In this document: positions 18,915-27,248 of the stretch, in pieces
Layout of the letters: each line of letters starts with the position of its first letter
How positions within the stretch are numbered: the stretch's first letter is position 1
Source: Alteromonas marina
GTDB lineage: Bacteria > Pseudomonadota > Gammaproteobacteria > Enterobacterales > Alteromonadaceae
Direction of reading: 5' to 3'
Assembly: GCF_000808575.1 (NCBI RefSeq)
Contig: NZ_JWLW01000005.1
Span: forward strand, 45,110 to 109,109
DNA: 64,000 bases
Program-made: the position numbers and the translations under genes
The notes under the pieces: model-generated
Told to the model about the DNA's origin: nothing
Databases searched by the model: none
What the model saw: only the letters and a program-made list of their open reading frames with translations

Positions 18915-19553
18915 ATGGCAATTTCAGATATGCGCAGGCAGTACTCAAAGGGCAGTTTGAGTGAGTCAGATATAACTTCAAATCCGTTTACTTTATTCGA
19001 TAAATGGTTAAAAGATGCCATTGACGCCGGAATTCCTGATCCTACTGCTATGACGGTTGCCACCGTCGATGCCAGCGGCCAACCTTCTCAGCGTATCGTT
19101 TTGTTAAAAGATGTCAGTGAAAAGGGCTTTGTGTTTTTCACTAACTTAGGCAGCCGTAAGGCACAAGAGTTAGCGGTAAACCCTAAAGTGTCGTGCCACT
19201 TTCCATGGTTTTTTATGGAGCGCCAAGTTCGCGTATGTGGCAGCGTTGAAAAGCTTTCTGTTTCTGAGAATGCCGCCTATTTCTTTTCGCGACCGAAAGA
19301 CAGTCAGCTAGCAGCGTATGCGTCAAAACAAAGCAAACCTATTGGCAGCAGGGAGCTTCTACTGACCCAGTTTAAGCAGTTAAAAGATAAGTTTGCTAAC
19401 AAAGAGCTTCCCGTGCCGGATTTTTGGGGCGGTTTCAGGATCGTGCCACATCAAATTGAGTTTTGGCAAGGTGGAGAAGATAGGCTACATGACCGCTTTG
19501 AATACAACAAAACTGAAGATGGCGCGTGGGTAACACAGCGCCTAATGCCGTAG
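18915..19553 (+). CDS. pdxH: Pyridoxamine 5'-phosphate oxidase
   Basis: A 212-residue FMN enzyme that forms pyridoxal 5'-phosphate. It has the family pattern: DMRRQYSKGSL at the N-terminus, PSQRIVLLKDVSEKGFVFFTN (FMN binding), and the C-terminal PDFWGGFRIVPHQIEFWQGGEDRLHDR, followed by a last strand ending RLMP. AGGAG precedes the ATG. It is monocistronic. The cofactor product is used by GlyA, also in this window. Confidence 0.95.
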   Translation: MAISDMRRQYSKGSLSESDITSNPFTLFDKWLKDAIDAGIPDPTAMTVATVDASGQPSQRIVLLKDVSEKGFVFFTNLGSRKAQELAVNPKVSCHFPWFFMERQVRVCGSVEKLSVSENAAYFFSRPKDSQLAAYASKQSKPIGSRELLLTQFKQLKDKFANKELPVPDFWGGFRIVPHQIEFWQGGEDRLHDRFEYNKTEDGAWVTQRLMP

Positions 19554-19668
19554 GGAATAAGTTCACCTTTCGTTCCCGCTAAAGCACTTCTCTAGAATGT
19601 GAGCCCGTTTAACTATTGAGCTTGTAGATAGCGTGCGGCGAGATAGGTAACAAGGAGGCATCTAAGCC

Positions 19669-20490
19669 GTGATTGATAGTCATTGCCATCTCGACTTACT
19701 TGCACAAAAAAAAGATCTTAGAGTTGCATTAGAAAGCGCCAAAGCCGCAGGGCTTACGCGCATCATGGCGCCTAGTATTAACCCCGAATCTTGGCAGGCG
19801 TTACAAGCACTCAGTGAACGCTATGAGAGCCTTTTATCGATTGATACTGCGCTTGGGCTCCATCCTTATTTTTTAACTTGCAGTGAGCTTGAAAAGCCAG
19901 AGCAAACACTCAAGGAGAGTCTTCGTCAACTTGAAGCCGCTACGGCTAACTTGCACCATTCGGTAAAAGCCTTGGGGGAAACAGGTATCGATGGGCATAT
20001 AAGCGTGCCGTTAGCGCTTCAAAAGGAAGCGCTACACAACCATTTGAAACTTGCTGATAAAGTATCGTTACCCGTAATTTTACATCACAGAAAAAGTCAT
20101 CATTTGCTCGTTGAAGCGCTGAAGCTAGCCAACTATCAGGGAGTGGGGGTTGTGCATGCTTTTTCAGGAAGTATTGAAGCGGCCAAAGGGTATATTGAGC
20201 GAGGGTTTTACCTAGGTATAGGCGGTACGATCACCTATGAGCGTGCTCAAAAAACACGAAACACCCTTGGGTTTTTGTTAGAACACCATTTTGATAAATT
20301 GCTTTTAGAAACGGATGCCCCTGATATGCCCATGTGCGGTAGACAAGGAGAAGCAAACGAACCTCGTTATTTATCAGATGTCGTTGACGTTATACGCGAC
20401 TGCTATGGGGTGCCACTTAAAGAAATAGTCTCCACCACTACAGTGAACTACACTCGACTATTCAATATTGATGCTGGAAGCGAAGCATAG
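19669..20490 (+). CDS. TatD-family metal-dependent hydrolase (YjjV type)
   Basis: A 273-residue TIM-barrel hydrolase. Metal ligands are visible in IDSHCHLD, GETGID, HHRKSHH, HAFSGS and LETDAPDMP. The GGTITYERAQKTR segment is typical of the YjjV branch rather than TatD itself. It starts with GTG, with a strong AAGGAGG 10 bases before it. TatD proteins are 3'-5' nucleases, and the YjjV branch is also proposed to act on damaged DNA or D-amino-acyl substrates. The exact substrate is unclear. Confidence 0.85.
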   Translation: MIDSHCHLDLLAQKKDLRVALESAKAAGLTRIMAPSINPESWQALQALSERYESLLSIDTALGLHPYFLTCSELEKPEQTLKESLRQLEAATANLHHSVKALGETGIDGHISVPLALQKEALHNHLKLADKVSLPVILHHRKSHHLLVEALKLANYQGVGVVHAFSGSIEAAKGYIERGFYLGIGGTITYERAQKTRNTLGFLLEHHFDKLLLETDAPDMPMCGRQGEANEPRYLSDVVDVIRDCYGVPLKEIVSTTTVNYTRLFNIDAGSEA

Positions 20491-20507
20491 ACGTCCAAAC
20501 TAGCTAT

Positions 20508-21203
20508 CTAGCGCTTCTCTTTATTTCTTTTTGATTCAATTACCTGAATAAACCATGGGCGAGATTTATAAAAGGCCCGGGTTAGGTAAATACCTAGCAT
20601 GAGCGCTAAAAAGACGAGAATACACGCAATAAGAGCAAGCTGGTAGCGCAATGTCAGTGGACTCTCGAGGACAGCCTGCGTGTTCATGTGAATATTCACA
20701 TAACCTAGTAAATTTTCATTATCATCAGTGATAACGCCAACATAAGTTAGCGGCGTTACACTTTGCGACTGACTCATCGACACCACGCTCTCAATTTGGG
20801 GCAAAGGGGCAATATATCTTCCGTCTTTATCAAACACGGACAACGCAAGAATGTGTGGTTCGTTTATCAAAATAGCAGCGACACTCTCAATGTAATCCCT
20901 TCTGGCAATATTGTTTAATAACGCCGTGCCAGCATCGATTTCAAGGCCTTCACTGGTGAGCTGATCTGCTATGAATGCGGGCTGAAGAAGTTTTGCATAT
21001 TGTCTGGCAATGCTTTCTCCAGAAAAGCGGGTTTGAACTGTCAGCCAGTCATTTTGGTACTGCTGTAACAAAAGTATTAACACAACCACCAGCGCAAATA
21101 CCGTACTCACTACTAAGGTATGAAAAAGCCTTTTCAATGCCGTATACAAAGAGTGGGAGCTGCTTTTTACTTGTGATTGGGCTTTGCTAAGCACGTCTAC
21201 CAA
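20508..21203 (-). CDS. YtjB/Smp-like membrane protein
   Basis: A 231-residue protein with two transmembrane helices (about 26-48 and 187-207) bracketing a periplasmic domain that resembles a small sensor (ILALSVFDKDGRYIAPLP). There is no output domain. Its divergent position next to serB matches E. coli ytjB (smp), and length and topology agree. In some Vibrio and Aeromonas relatives such proteins are called AhpA or virulence-associated, but function is not established. Its start lies about 100 bases from serB, so the two share a promoter region. Confidence 0.75.
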   Translation of the reverse strand: MVDVLSKAQSQVKSSSHSLYTALKRLFHTLVVSTVFALVVVLILLLQQYQNDWLTVQTRFSGESIARQYAKLLQPAFIADQLTSEGLEIDAGTALLNNIARRDYIESVAAILINEPHILALSVFDKDGRYIAPLPQIESVVSMSQSQSVTPLTYVGVITDDNENLLGYVNIHMNTQAVLESPLTLRYQLALIACILVFLALMLGIYLTRAFYKSRPWFIQVIESKRNKEKR

Positions 21204-21302
21204 TGCGTAATTCCATAAATGCCATGAGTTGCCTAACAGTAGGTGAAATCTAAATAATTTTAAAGAGGATATTTTATTAGTTAGCCTAATTGGTTAGCAT
21301 TA

Positions 21303-22325
21303 GTGCATCATTTGCCAACCACCGCAGTTTCTGTGTGCGTTATGAAAGACACCTTTACCATTAATATTAGTAATGACCAAATTCATCTAGCTTCCTCGCT
21401 GTCAAACATTGTCAATAATGAGCACAATGAGCACTCTTGTTCGCATACGCTGACTGTAATCGGTCAAGCCGTCACACCTTATTTATTGAAAGGTGTATGT
21501 GAAAAGCTTAGAGATGTATTCACACCGCTGAGCGCCGCGTTTCATCATTTGCATCAGCAGATGGGTGACGACGTTGTTGAAGTTAGGGGAAATCTGGTTA
21601 ACGCAGACCTTGAAGAGATTAAACCGCTACTTAGTGATGTAAGTAAAGCATTCAACCTCGATGTCGGCCTTCAAGCTTCTCGACCGTCCTTGTCTACGCC
21701 TGGGCTACTGGTCATGGATATGGATAGTACCGTGATTGCCATCGAATGTATTGATGAGATAGCAAAACTAGCTGGGGTTGGTGAGCAGGTTGCCGAAGTT
21801 ACAGCGAAAGCCATGCGCGGCGAAATAGCATTTAACGATAGCTTAACGCACAGAGTAGCATGCTTAGAAGGCGTGCCTATCAATCACCTCAATCAAATAC
21901 GTGACAGCATTCCAATAATGCCTGGTATTCAAGTACTGCTTAGTCACTTGAAAAAGCATGATTGGAAGTTGGCTATTGCATCTGGAGGCTTCACGTTTTT
22001 TGCTGATCACTTAAAAGAGAGGCTAGGCCTTGACTATGCGATTTCCAATACGCTAGCGGTATATGATGAGTGTTTAACGGGTAAGGTGGTTGGTGAAATT
22101 ATCAATGCAGACGTAAAAGCCCGTACCGTAAGAGAACTTGCAGAAAAGTGGCAAATACCATCTACTCAAACTGTGGCTATGGGCGATGGCGCCAACGACC
22201 TAGTCATGATGGCCGAGTCTGCCTTAGGCGTGGCGTGCCACGGAAAGCCTTTAGTTAACGAAAAAGCAGATGTGGCAATACGCGTGGGTAGTTTGCACAG
22301 CCTACTGTACTTCTTAGATAAATAA
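21303..22325 (+). CDS. serB: Phosphoserine phosphatase
   Basis: A 340-residue HAD-family enzyme catalysing the last step of serine synthesis. The nucleophile motif MDMDSTVIAIECIDEIAKLAG is in the middle, ASGGFTFFADHL follows, and the closing motif AMGDGANDLVMM is near residue 300. The N-terminal about 100 residues form the ACT-like regulatory half. The start is uncertain: GTG at 21303 gives 340 residues, ATG at 21342 gives 327, and neither has a clear ribosome-binding site. Confidence 0.93.
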   Translation: MHHLPTTAVSVCVMKDTFTINISNDQIHLASSLSNIVNNEHNEHSCSHTLTVIGQAVTPYLLKGVCEKLRDVFTPLSAAFHHLHQQMGDDVVEVRGNLVNADLEEIKPLLSDVSKAFNLDVGLQASRPSLSTPGLLVMDMDSTVIAIECIDEIAKLAGVGEQVAEVTAKAMRGEIAFNDSLTHRVACLEGVPINHLNQIRDSIPIMPGIQVLLSHLKKHDWKLAIASGGFTFFADHLKERLGLDYAISNTLAVYDECLTGKVVGEIINADVKARTVRELAEKWQIPSTQTVAMGDGANDLVMMAESALGVACHGKPLVNEKADVAIRVGSLHSLLYFLDK

Positions 22326-22348
22326 CTGATCAAGGTCAGTGATAGATA

Positions 22349-22383
22349 AACGCTAGCTTTTCGAGGTGAACCAAGCTGGCGTT
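22349..22383. terminator. Hairpin downstream of serB
   Basis: Arms AACGCTAGCTT (22349-22359) and AAGCTGGCGTT (22373-22383) with one G-T pair and a 13-base loop. There is no long T-run. It is likely the 3' end structure of serB and resembles the hairpin after era. Confidence 0.5.
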
Positions 22384-22489
22384 CACTCGTTTTCAGCTAG
22401 CATCAACGCGGCAGCTCTACGCTATACGCGATGTACTCTCGCGTTTATATTGTACTTGGCCCCAAATTATACGGGTGAAGTAACAATAT

Positions 22490-25018
22490 TCAGCTGCGCG
22501 AGTTTACAGTAATACTAGGCTGAACCGTACTTTTAAGGGTTTTGTTTGCTGTGATGTCTTCCATCGTAAAACCGTATCTGATGAGAACTTCATCGGTCAC
22601 GTCGATAAGATGAGAGCATGCAGCAATGCTCCACATTTTTTTCTCTAACTCGCGGGCTCTGTGCATGGCGTACATGGTAACGTAGTTAATTTCTGTTTGC
22701 AGCATGGTTAGATCAGGCTTACCCGTGGTGGTTAGCATCACGTGTATAGCAACAAACTGGCCCCGAACCATGGCTTCTCTGATAAACGCACGGCGCTGCT
22801 CGTTACTTTCGAATTTATGCGAGTAACGCGGAATAATTGCCATTCGCGGTTCTTTCTGAGAGGCATCAAATGAAATGAAGAGCTCTTGTCGCAAAGGCAT
22901 ATTTTCAAGCTTGACCGCTTTAATTCCGCTTTGAACGAATGGTGAATCTTGCTTTCTATCTCTGAACAAAAACTCCAAATTCACCTTGCCACGCTCTGCA
23001 TACTGTGTAGTAAGTGTGGTAATTCTTTCGTCTTGTTTCCCGACAATGCACGCCTGGGGCGTGTATCGCACACCTTCTTTGCTCATCAAAAAAGATAGAG
23101 AAGTCGCGTTTCTGGCGTTTATGCAGCGAAGCGCTTGCCCAATGCCAGGAACCTCTTCTTCATCGTTATCGACCTTTAGGTTGCCTTTATTCTTTTTTAT
23201 TAATTCTTCAAAGAAATTACGTGCGCTTTTACCTTCATCGCCGGTCGCGGTTTTCAGGTGAAGGATTTTTTTCTCTACATTATGATAGATGATATCGTAT
23301 TGAAGATGCATAACATCAAAAGCGTTTGCTATCTCTTGAAGGCGAGGGAACGCGACTTCGACTCTACCCTCTAAACTGCCGCTGTAGTCTTTTGTAAGCT
23401 CAATTCGAAGGCCTAAGCCATGAACTGAAATGTCCTCGCTTATGCCTCGATGGACCGTCGTCTCACCATTAAACCTTGCCTCAATCTGTGTTCTTAACTG
23501 ATAGCGGCTTTCTATGCGCTGTTCTTCGTACTTAAAGCGAACCAGATGAATATTGGAGGCTGTACGATTTCTGGGGTGACCAAAAATCCTTAAATGGGAA
23601 AGATTGTCTCGATTAAACTTAAGCTCGTTATAGGTTTCTTGCCCTGTTACCGAGGTCACGTCAGTTACATGAGCAAGATAGCGAAGGTTTTTTAACTTAG
23701 ACATCAATCGCGCAGAGGGCGGTGTATTGAGTTTTTTTACTTTGTGGCCAACAGAGTCTGGAATAGAGAGTGGAATGTGCGCTTGTTCTGGCTCCATTTC
23801 TGTTAGCGTTATTTTAAATACCCGCCAGCTGGCCTTTCTTGAGCCAAAACCTAGGAACACACGTGACAATATTTCTTTTTGCTGAAGTTCCTCATAAGCG
23901 GCGGAATAAAAATAAACCTTATCGCTATGCAGGTGCGTAAAACTAAAAACAAAAATCTCTCTTACTTCATCCGACTTGTTGAGTAAACGCGCGAGTCTTT
24001 CTTGCGTAAGTAAGAAATTCAAGCGACAGTTGTCTTCTTCATCTTGCCAATATTGAACGGTTTCTCGGTTAACTTCATTTACCATTGCATAGCGTGGAAC
24101 CAAGGTTTCGTTAACAACATCAATGAATATTGGAAGTGTAGGGCTGCGAGGAGAAAAGTACTGCTCGCAGGTCTTGCTGGTTATCGCTTCAATGGTATTC
24201 GTCATGTTCACTTTATAACGACGTTTATTGCCGTGTATGAAGGTTTCTAAGAACTTGTCGAATGCCGGGTTTGGGTGAGTCTTGTCGCGCTGTAGGGCTA
24301 AGTAGTTAACGTCATTCTTTGTAATGATTTTCACTAGTTTGTAAGCAATGCCATTTTTTTTATCCATGGCAAATTCGCTTTCAAGCCCTCTGAAGTAGAT
24401 GAAAAGGGTCTCGCCTTTTTCAAAAAAAGAGTCTTTTGATAACTTTATCTGCAGGCCTTCAAGAGAAATATCTACGCTTGACCCACGCATTGATTGATTG
24501 GCGCTATTAAATAATTCTACCGCCACAGCGAAGTTCATGCGTTCAGTGTTGCGCTGTCTATAGTCGAGAAGGTTTACAATGGGAACTTTAAATTGCTCTA
24601 AAACTGCTGAACGTTTTTTAACTTCGGGGTTTTCTTTATCTGCGCGCTCTTGAGCAAGCTCTTTTTCACGCATTAGGCGAAAGTTGTTTTCGGTATTTTG
24701 TACTGCCTCGTAAACGCCATAAGTATATCGACCAAATACCCTCAACTGCTCTTCAAACTTGTCAACAGCCACGTCATCCATGTAGTGGCTTCTACCTTCG
24801 TGCACATACTTTTTGCACTTTCCGTCAACATGGCCGCGCAAATCTATGGTACGCATGCAAGGTTTGGCTAAACGCTTTACTTCCATTTTGATGAGGAAGC
24901 GCTTTTCTTTCGGCACATCAGATGCAGTCTGAAGCAATACCTGATTAAATTCAGGCTCATTAACCATAGGCTTTAGCTGTTCAATAATGTCAGCGTATTG
25001 CTTTAAATCTTGACTCAT
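22490..25018 (-). CDS. Large double-PilZ-domain protein (PlzC-like)
   Basis: An 842-residue cytosolic protein without signal peptide or transmembrane segment. It has two PilZ domains with intact cyclic-di-GMP motifs: RNTER (156-160) with DISLEG (183-188), and RIESR (501-505) with DISVHG (529-534). The roughly 290 residues between them, the N-terminal 150 and the C-terminal 250 match no domain I recognise. A large PilZ protein next to serB and radA recalls PlzC of Vibrio, so it is probably an orthologue. The output partner is unknown. Confidence 0.8.
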   Translation of the reverse strand: MSQDLKQYADIIEQLKPMVNEPEFNQVLLQTASDVPKEKRFLIKMEVKRLAKPCMRTIDLRGHVDGKCKKYVHEGRSHYMDDVAVDKFEEQLRVFGRYTYGVYEAVQNTENNFRLMREKELAQERADKENPEVKKRSAVLEQFKVPIVNLLDYRQRNTERMNFAVAVELFNSANQSMRGSSVDISLEGLQIKLSKDSFFEKGETLFIYFRGLESEFAMDKKNGIAYKLVKIITKNDVNYLALQRDKTHPNPAFDKFLETFIHGNKRRYKVNMTNTIEAITSKTCEQYFSPRSPTLPIFIDVVNETLVPRYAMVNEVNRETVQYWQDEEDNCRLNFLLTQERLARLLNKSDEVREIFVFSFTHLHSDKVYFYSAAYEELQQKEILSRVFLGFGSRKASWRVFKITLTEMEPEQAHIPLSIPDSVGHKVKKLNTPPSARLMSKLKNLRYLAHVTDVTSVTGQETYNELKFNRDNLSHLRIFGHPRNRTASNIHLVRFKYEEQRIESRYQLRTQIEARFNGETTVHRGISEDISVHGLGLRIELTKDYSGSLEGRVEVAFPRLQEIANAFDVMHLQYDIIYHNVEKKILHLKTATGDEGKSARNFFEELIKKNKGNLKVDNDEEEVPGIGQALRCINARNATSLSFLMSKEGVRYTPQACIVGKQDERITTLTTQYAERGKVNLEFLFRDRKQDSPFVQSGIKAVKLENMPLRQELFISFDASQKEPRMAIIPRYSHKFESNEQRRAFIREAMVRGQFVAIHVMLTTTGKPDLTMLQTEINYVTMYAMHRARELEKKMWSIAACSHLIDVTDEVLIRYGFTMEDITANKTLKSTVQPSITVNSRS

Positions 25019-25167
25019 GAATGCGCAACTTTGTTGTTTAGTATCATTGTTTTAGTTGTTATCGGCAAATCAGTAAAACTCATTAACCCGTAAAGTCGTT
25101 ATACTTTTGTACCGTTTTTCTGGAGGAGAACTGACCTTAGGTTTGTGCTTAATTCACCGTTGTTAAG

Positions 25168-25176
25168 TGTTAGAAT
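25168..25176 (+). promoter_or_regulatory. Extended -10 promoter element of radA
   Basis: TGTTAGAAT matches the extended -10 form TGnTAnAAT and lies 32 bases before the radA ATG. No clear -35 is visible. A closely similar run, continuing AATACTCTTTTT, precedes rluD. Confidence 0.5.
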
Positions 25177-25207
25177 ACTCTTTTTAAGCAATGGATAAAA
25201 CTGGAAT

Positions 25208-26575
25208 ATGGCAAAACGTAAAACTGCTTATGTGTGTTCTGACTGCGGTGCAGAGTTCCCTCGCTGGCAAGGTCAATGTTCGGAGTGTAAAGCGTGGAAT
25301 ACGATAAGTGAGTTTGTGGTTGCAAGTGCCAAAAGTGTCGCACGCCAAACCACGTCAGGCTATGCAGGGCAAACCGCAGCCAGAATTGAGACGTTAAATG
25401 CAATAGATCTCGAATCACTACCGCGATTCTCGTCAACATTTAAAGAGCTCGATAGAGTGTTAGGGGGGGGAATAGTCCCTGGGGCAGCTATGCTAATCGG
25501 TGGTTCGCCAGGTGCAGGTAAAAGTACGCTCTTGCTTCAAGTGATGTGCCAAATGGCAAAAAGCGAAACCGCATTATATGTGACAGGGGAAGAGTCGCTT
25601 CAGCAAGTGGCTATGCGAGCGAAGCGCTTAAATCTACCTGACGACAAGCTGATGATGCTAGCGGAAACAAACGTGGAAACTATCTGCGATTTAGCGCTCT
25701 CGAAAAAGCCTAAAATTATGGTTATCGACTCTATTCAAGTAATGCACGTGTCAGATGTGCAGTCTGCGCCAGGCAGTGTGTCGCAAGTACGAGAAAGTGC
25801 AGCGTATTTGACGCGCTTTGCCAAACAAAATCATATTGCCATGTTCATTGTTGGCCATGTAACAAAAGACGGTAACTTGGCAGGTCCGAAAGTTCTTGAG
25901 CACTGTATCGATAGCTCTATGATGCTGGAAGGAGAAAGTGATGGTCGCTACCGTACGCTTCGAAGTCATAAAAACCGCTTTGGTGCGGTAAATGAGCTCG
26001 GCGTGTTTGCCATGACAGAAAAAGGCCTTAAAGAGGTAAGTAACCCATCAGCCATATTCTTGAGTCGAGGTGACAATGAAACGCCAGGGTCTAGCGTTAT
26101 GGTTATCTGGGAGGGTACCCGCCCGTTACTAGTAGAAATACAGGCGTTGGTAGACTATTCGCAGATGTCGAACCCAAGGCGAATCGCTGTAGGGTTGGAT
26201 CAGAACCGTTTGTCTATGCTGCTCGCGGTTTTGCATCGACATGGCAATGTGCAAATGAATGATCAAGACGTTTTTGTCAACGTGGTAGGCGGTGTAAGAG
26301 TATCAGAGACCAGTGCAGACTTAGCCTTATTATTGGCCATGATTTCAAGCTTTAGAAATCGCTCGCTGCCTAGAGATTTGATTGTATTCGGCGAAGTCGG
26401 GCTAGCCGGCGAGATTCGCCCGGTTCCTAATGGAACGGAACGCATTATCGAGGCGGCGAAACATGGTTTTAAGCGGGCGATCGTGCCAAAAGCCAACGCG
26501 CCTAAGCAAGCCATAAATGGCATGAAAGTGGTACCGGTAGCGCGCTTATCTGAGGCGTTAGACGCGCTTGAGTAA
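25208..26575 (+). CDS. radA: DNA repair protein RadA
   Basis: A 455-residue RecA-like ATPase that drives branch migration in recombination. The N-terminal C4 zinc finger is CSDCGAEF...CSECKAW (about 10-30). Walker A is GGSPGAGKST near 98, the RadA-specific motif KNRFG near 255, and the C-terminal Lon-like domain contains DVFVNVVGGVRVSETSADLA. In enterics it follows serB; here a PilZ gene on the opposite strand separates them. Confidence 0.96.
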   Translation: MAKRKTAYVCSDCGAEFPRWQGQCSECKAWNTISEFVVASAKSVARQTTSGYAGQTAARIETLNAIDLESLPRFSSTFKELDRVLGGGIVPGAAMLIGGSPGAGKSTLLLQVMCQMAKSETALYVTGEESLQQVAMRAKRLNLPDDKLMMLAETNVETICDLALSKKPKIMVIDSIQVMHVSDVQSAPGSVSQVRESAAYLTRFAKQNHIAMFIVGHVTKDGNLAGPKVLEHCIDSSMMLEGESDGRYRTLRSHKNRFGAVNELGVFAMTEKGLKEVSNPSAIFLSRGDNETPGSSVMVIWEGTRPLLVEIQALVDYSQMSNPRRIAVGLDQNRLSMLLAVLHRHGNVQMNDQDVFVNVVGGVRVSETSADLALLLAMISSFRNRSLPRDLIVFGEVGLAGEIRPVPNGTERIIEAAKHGFKRAIVPKANAPKQAINGMKVVPVARLSEALDALE

Positions 26576-26624
26576 TGTGAAAGGCTCAACATTTACGTAA
26601 AGTGTTGACGGTGCCTGTTAGAGT

Positions 26625-26651
26625 GAAAGGCCTATTGAATGGGCCTTTCCT
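26625..26651. terminator. Terminator-like hairpin after radA
   Basis: Arms GAAAGGCC(T) (26625-26633) and (G)GGCCTTTC (26641-26649), loop of 7. The following T-content is low, so termination is only moderately supported. Confidence 0.55.
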
Positions 26652-26685
26652 GTATTAAACGAGTGAAACGCGTTTTTTTTAAAAG

Positions 26686-27093
26686 TTAATGTGGCGCCTG
26701 ATAAACCGCATTAACTAATGCATTCAGGTCTTTCTCTTCAATACTGGCGTCTTCGCTGTTTAAAGTAATTAAACGACGAAGGGCGCTAATGCTGTCTACA
26801 TCCATTCGCTCAACTTTACAGCCTAATGAGACCCGTTCTTTCCTACTGTCGGCATGACGATACAACTGCGAAATAGAAAGGGTTATTAAAGGACTGTCCT
26901 CATTTGCTTTGAAGGTAGCAGTGTAAGGGTCGTGACTGTCAAAAGGTAAGTGTGACAACGCCGTTTCGGTAGCTTGAAGTTTAATGCCTTGAAGCGATAC
27001 GTCGCTAACTACCACATCAATACTAACGTCATTGTGTGCCAGTTTGCCATTTACGTTCAGAGATACCCGTTGGAATTGGCGCTTATCTGTCAT
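26686..27093 (-). CDS. Small PilZ-domain protein
   Basis: A 135-residue single-domain PilZ protein. The N-terminus carries RQFQR (5-9) and DVSLQG follows, together the complete cyclic-di-GMP-binding pair. The C-terminal about 35 residues are helical. It has no membrane segment. It lies between radA (convergent) and ettA (upstream on the same strand), and a terminator separates it from ettA, so it is a one-gene unit. The target is unknown. Confidence 0.82.
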   Translation of the reverse strand: MTDKRQFQRVSLNVNGKLAHNDVSIDVVVSDVSLQGIKLQATETALSHLPFDSHDPYTATFKANEDSPLITLSISQLYRHADSRKERVSLGCKVERMDVDSISALRRLITLNSEDASIEEKDLNALVNAVYQAPH

Positions 27094-27172
27094 TACTCAA
27101 ATACCTAATGTTTGTCTACGACCTCAGTATTGGCCAATTTGCGTGGGTTCGCAATGAAAAGCGAACAAATAA

Positions 27173-27201
27173 AAAAGCCGCTATCATTGATAGCGGCTTT
27201 T
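27173..27201 (-). terminator. Intrinsic terminator of ettA
   Basis: A 13-base stem (27173-27185 with 27189-27201, core GCCGCTATC) and 3-base loop, followed by T6 on the minus strand, 48 bases after the ettA stop. Confidence 0.92.
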
Positions 27202-27248
27202 GGTGTCGGCTCAGAGTTATTACACTCTATAATATCTCTGGTACCGAG

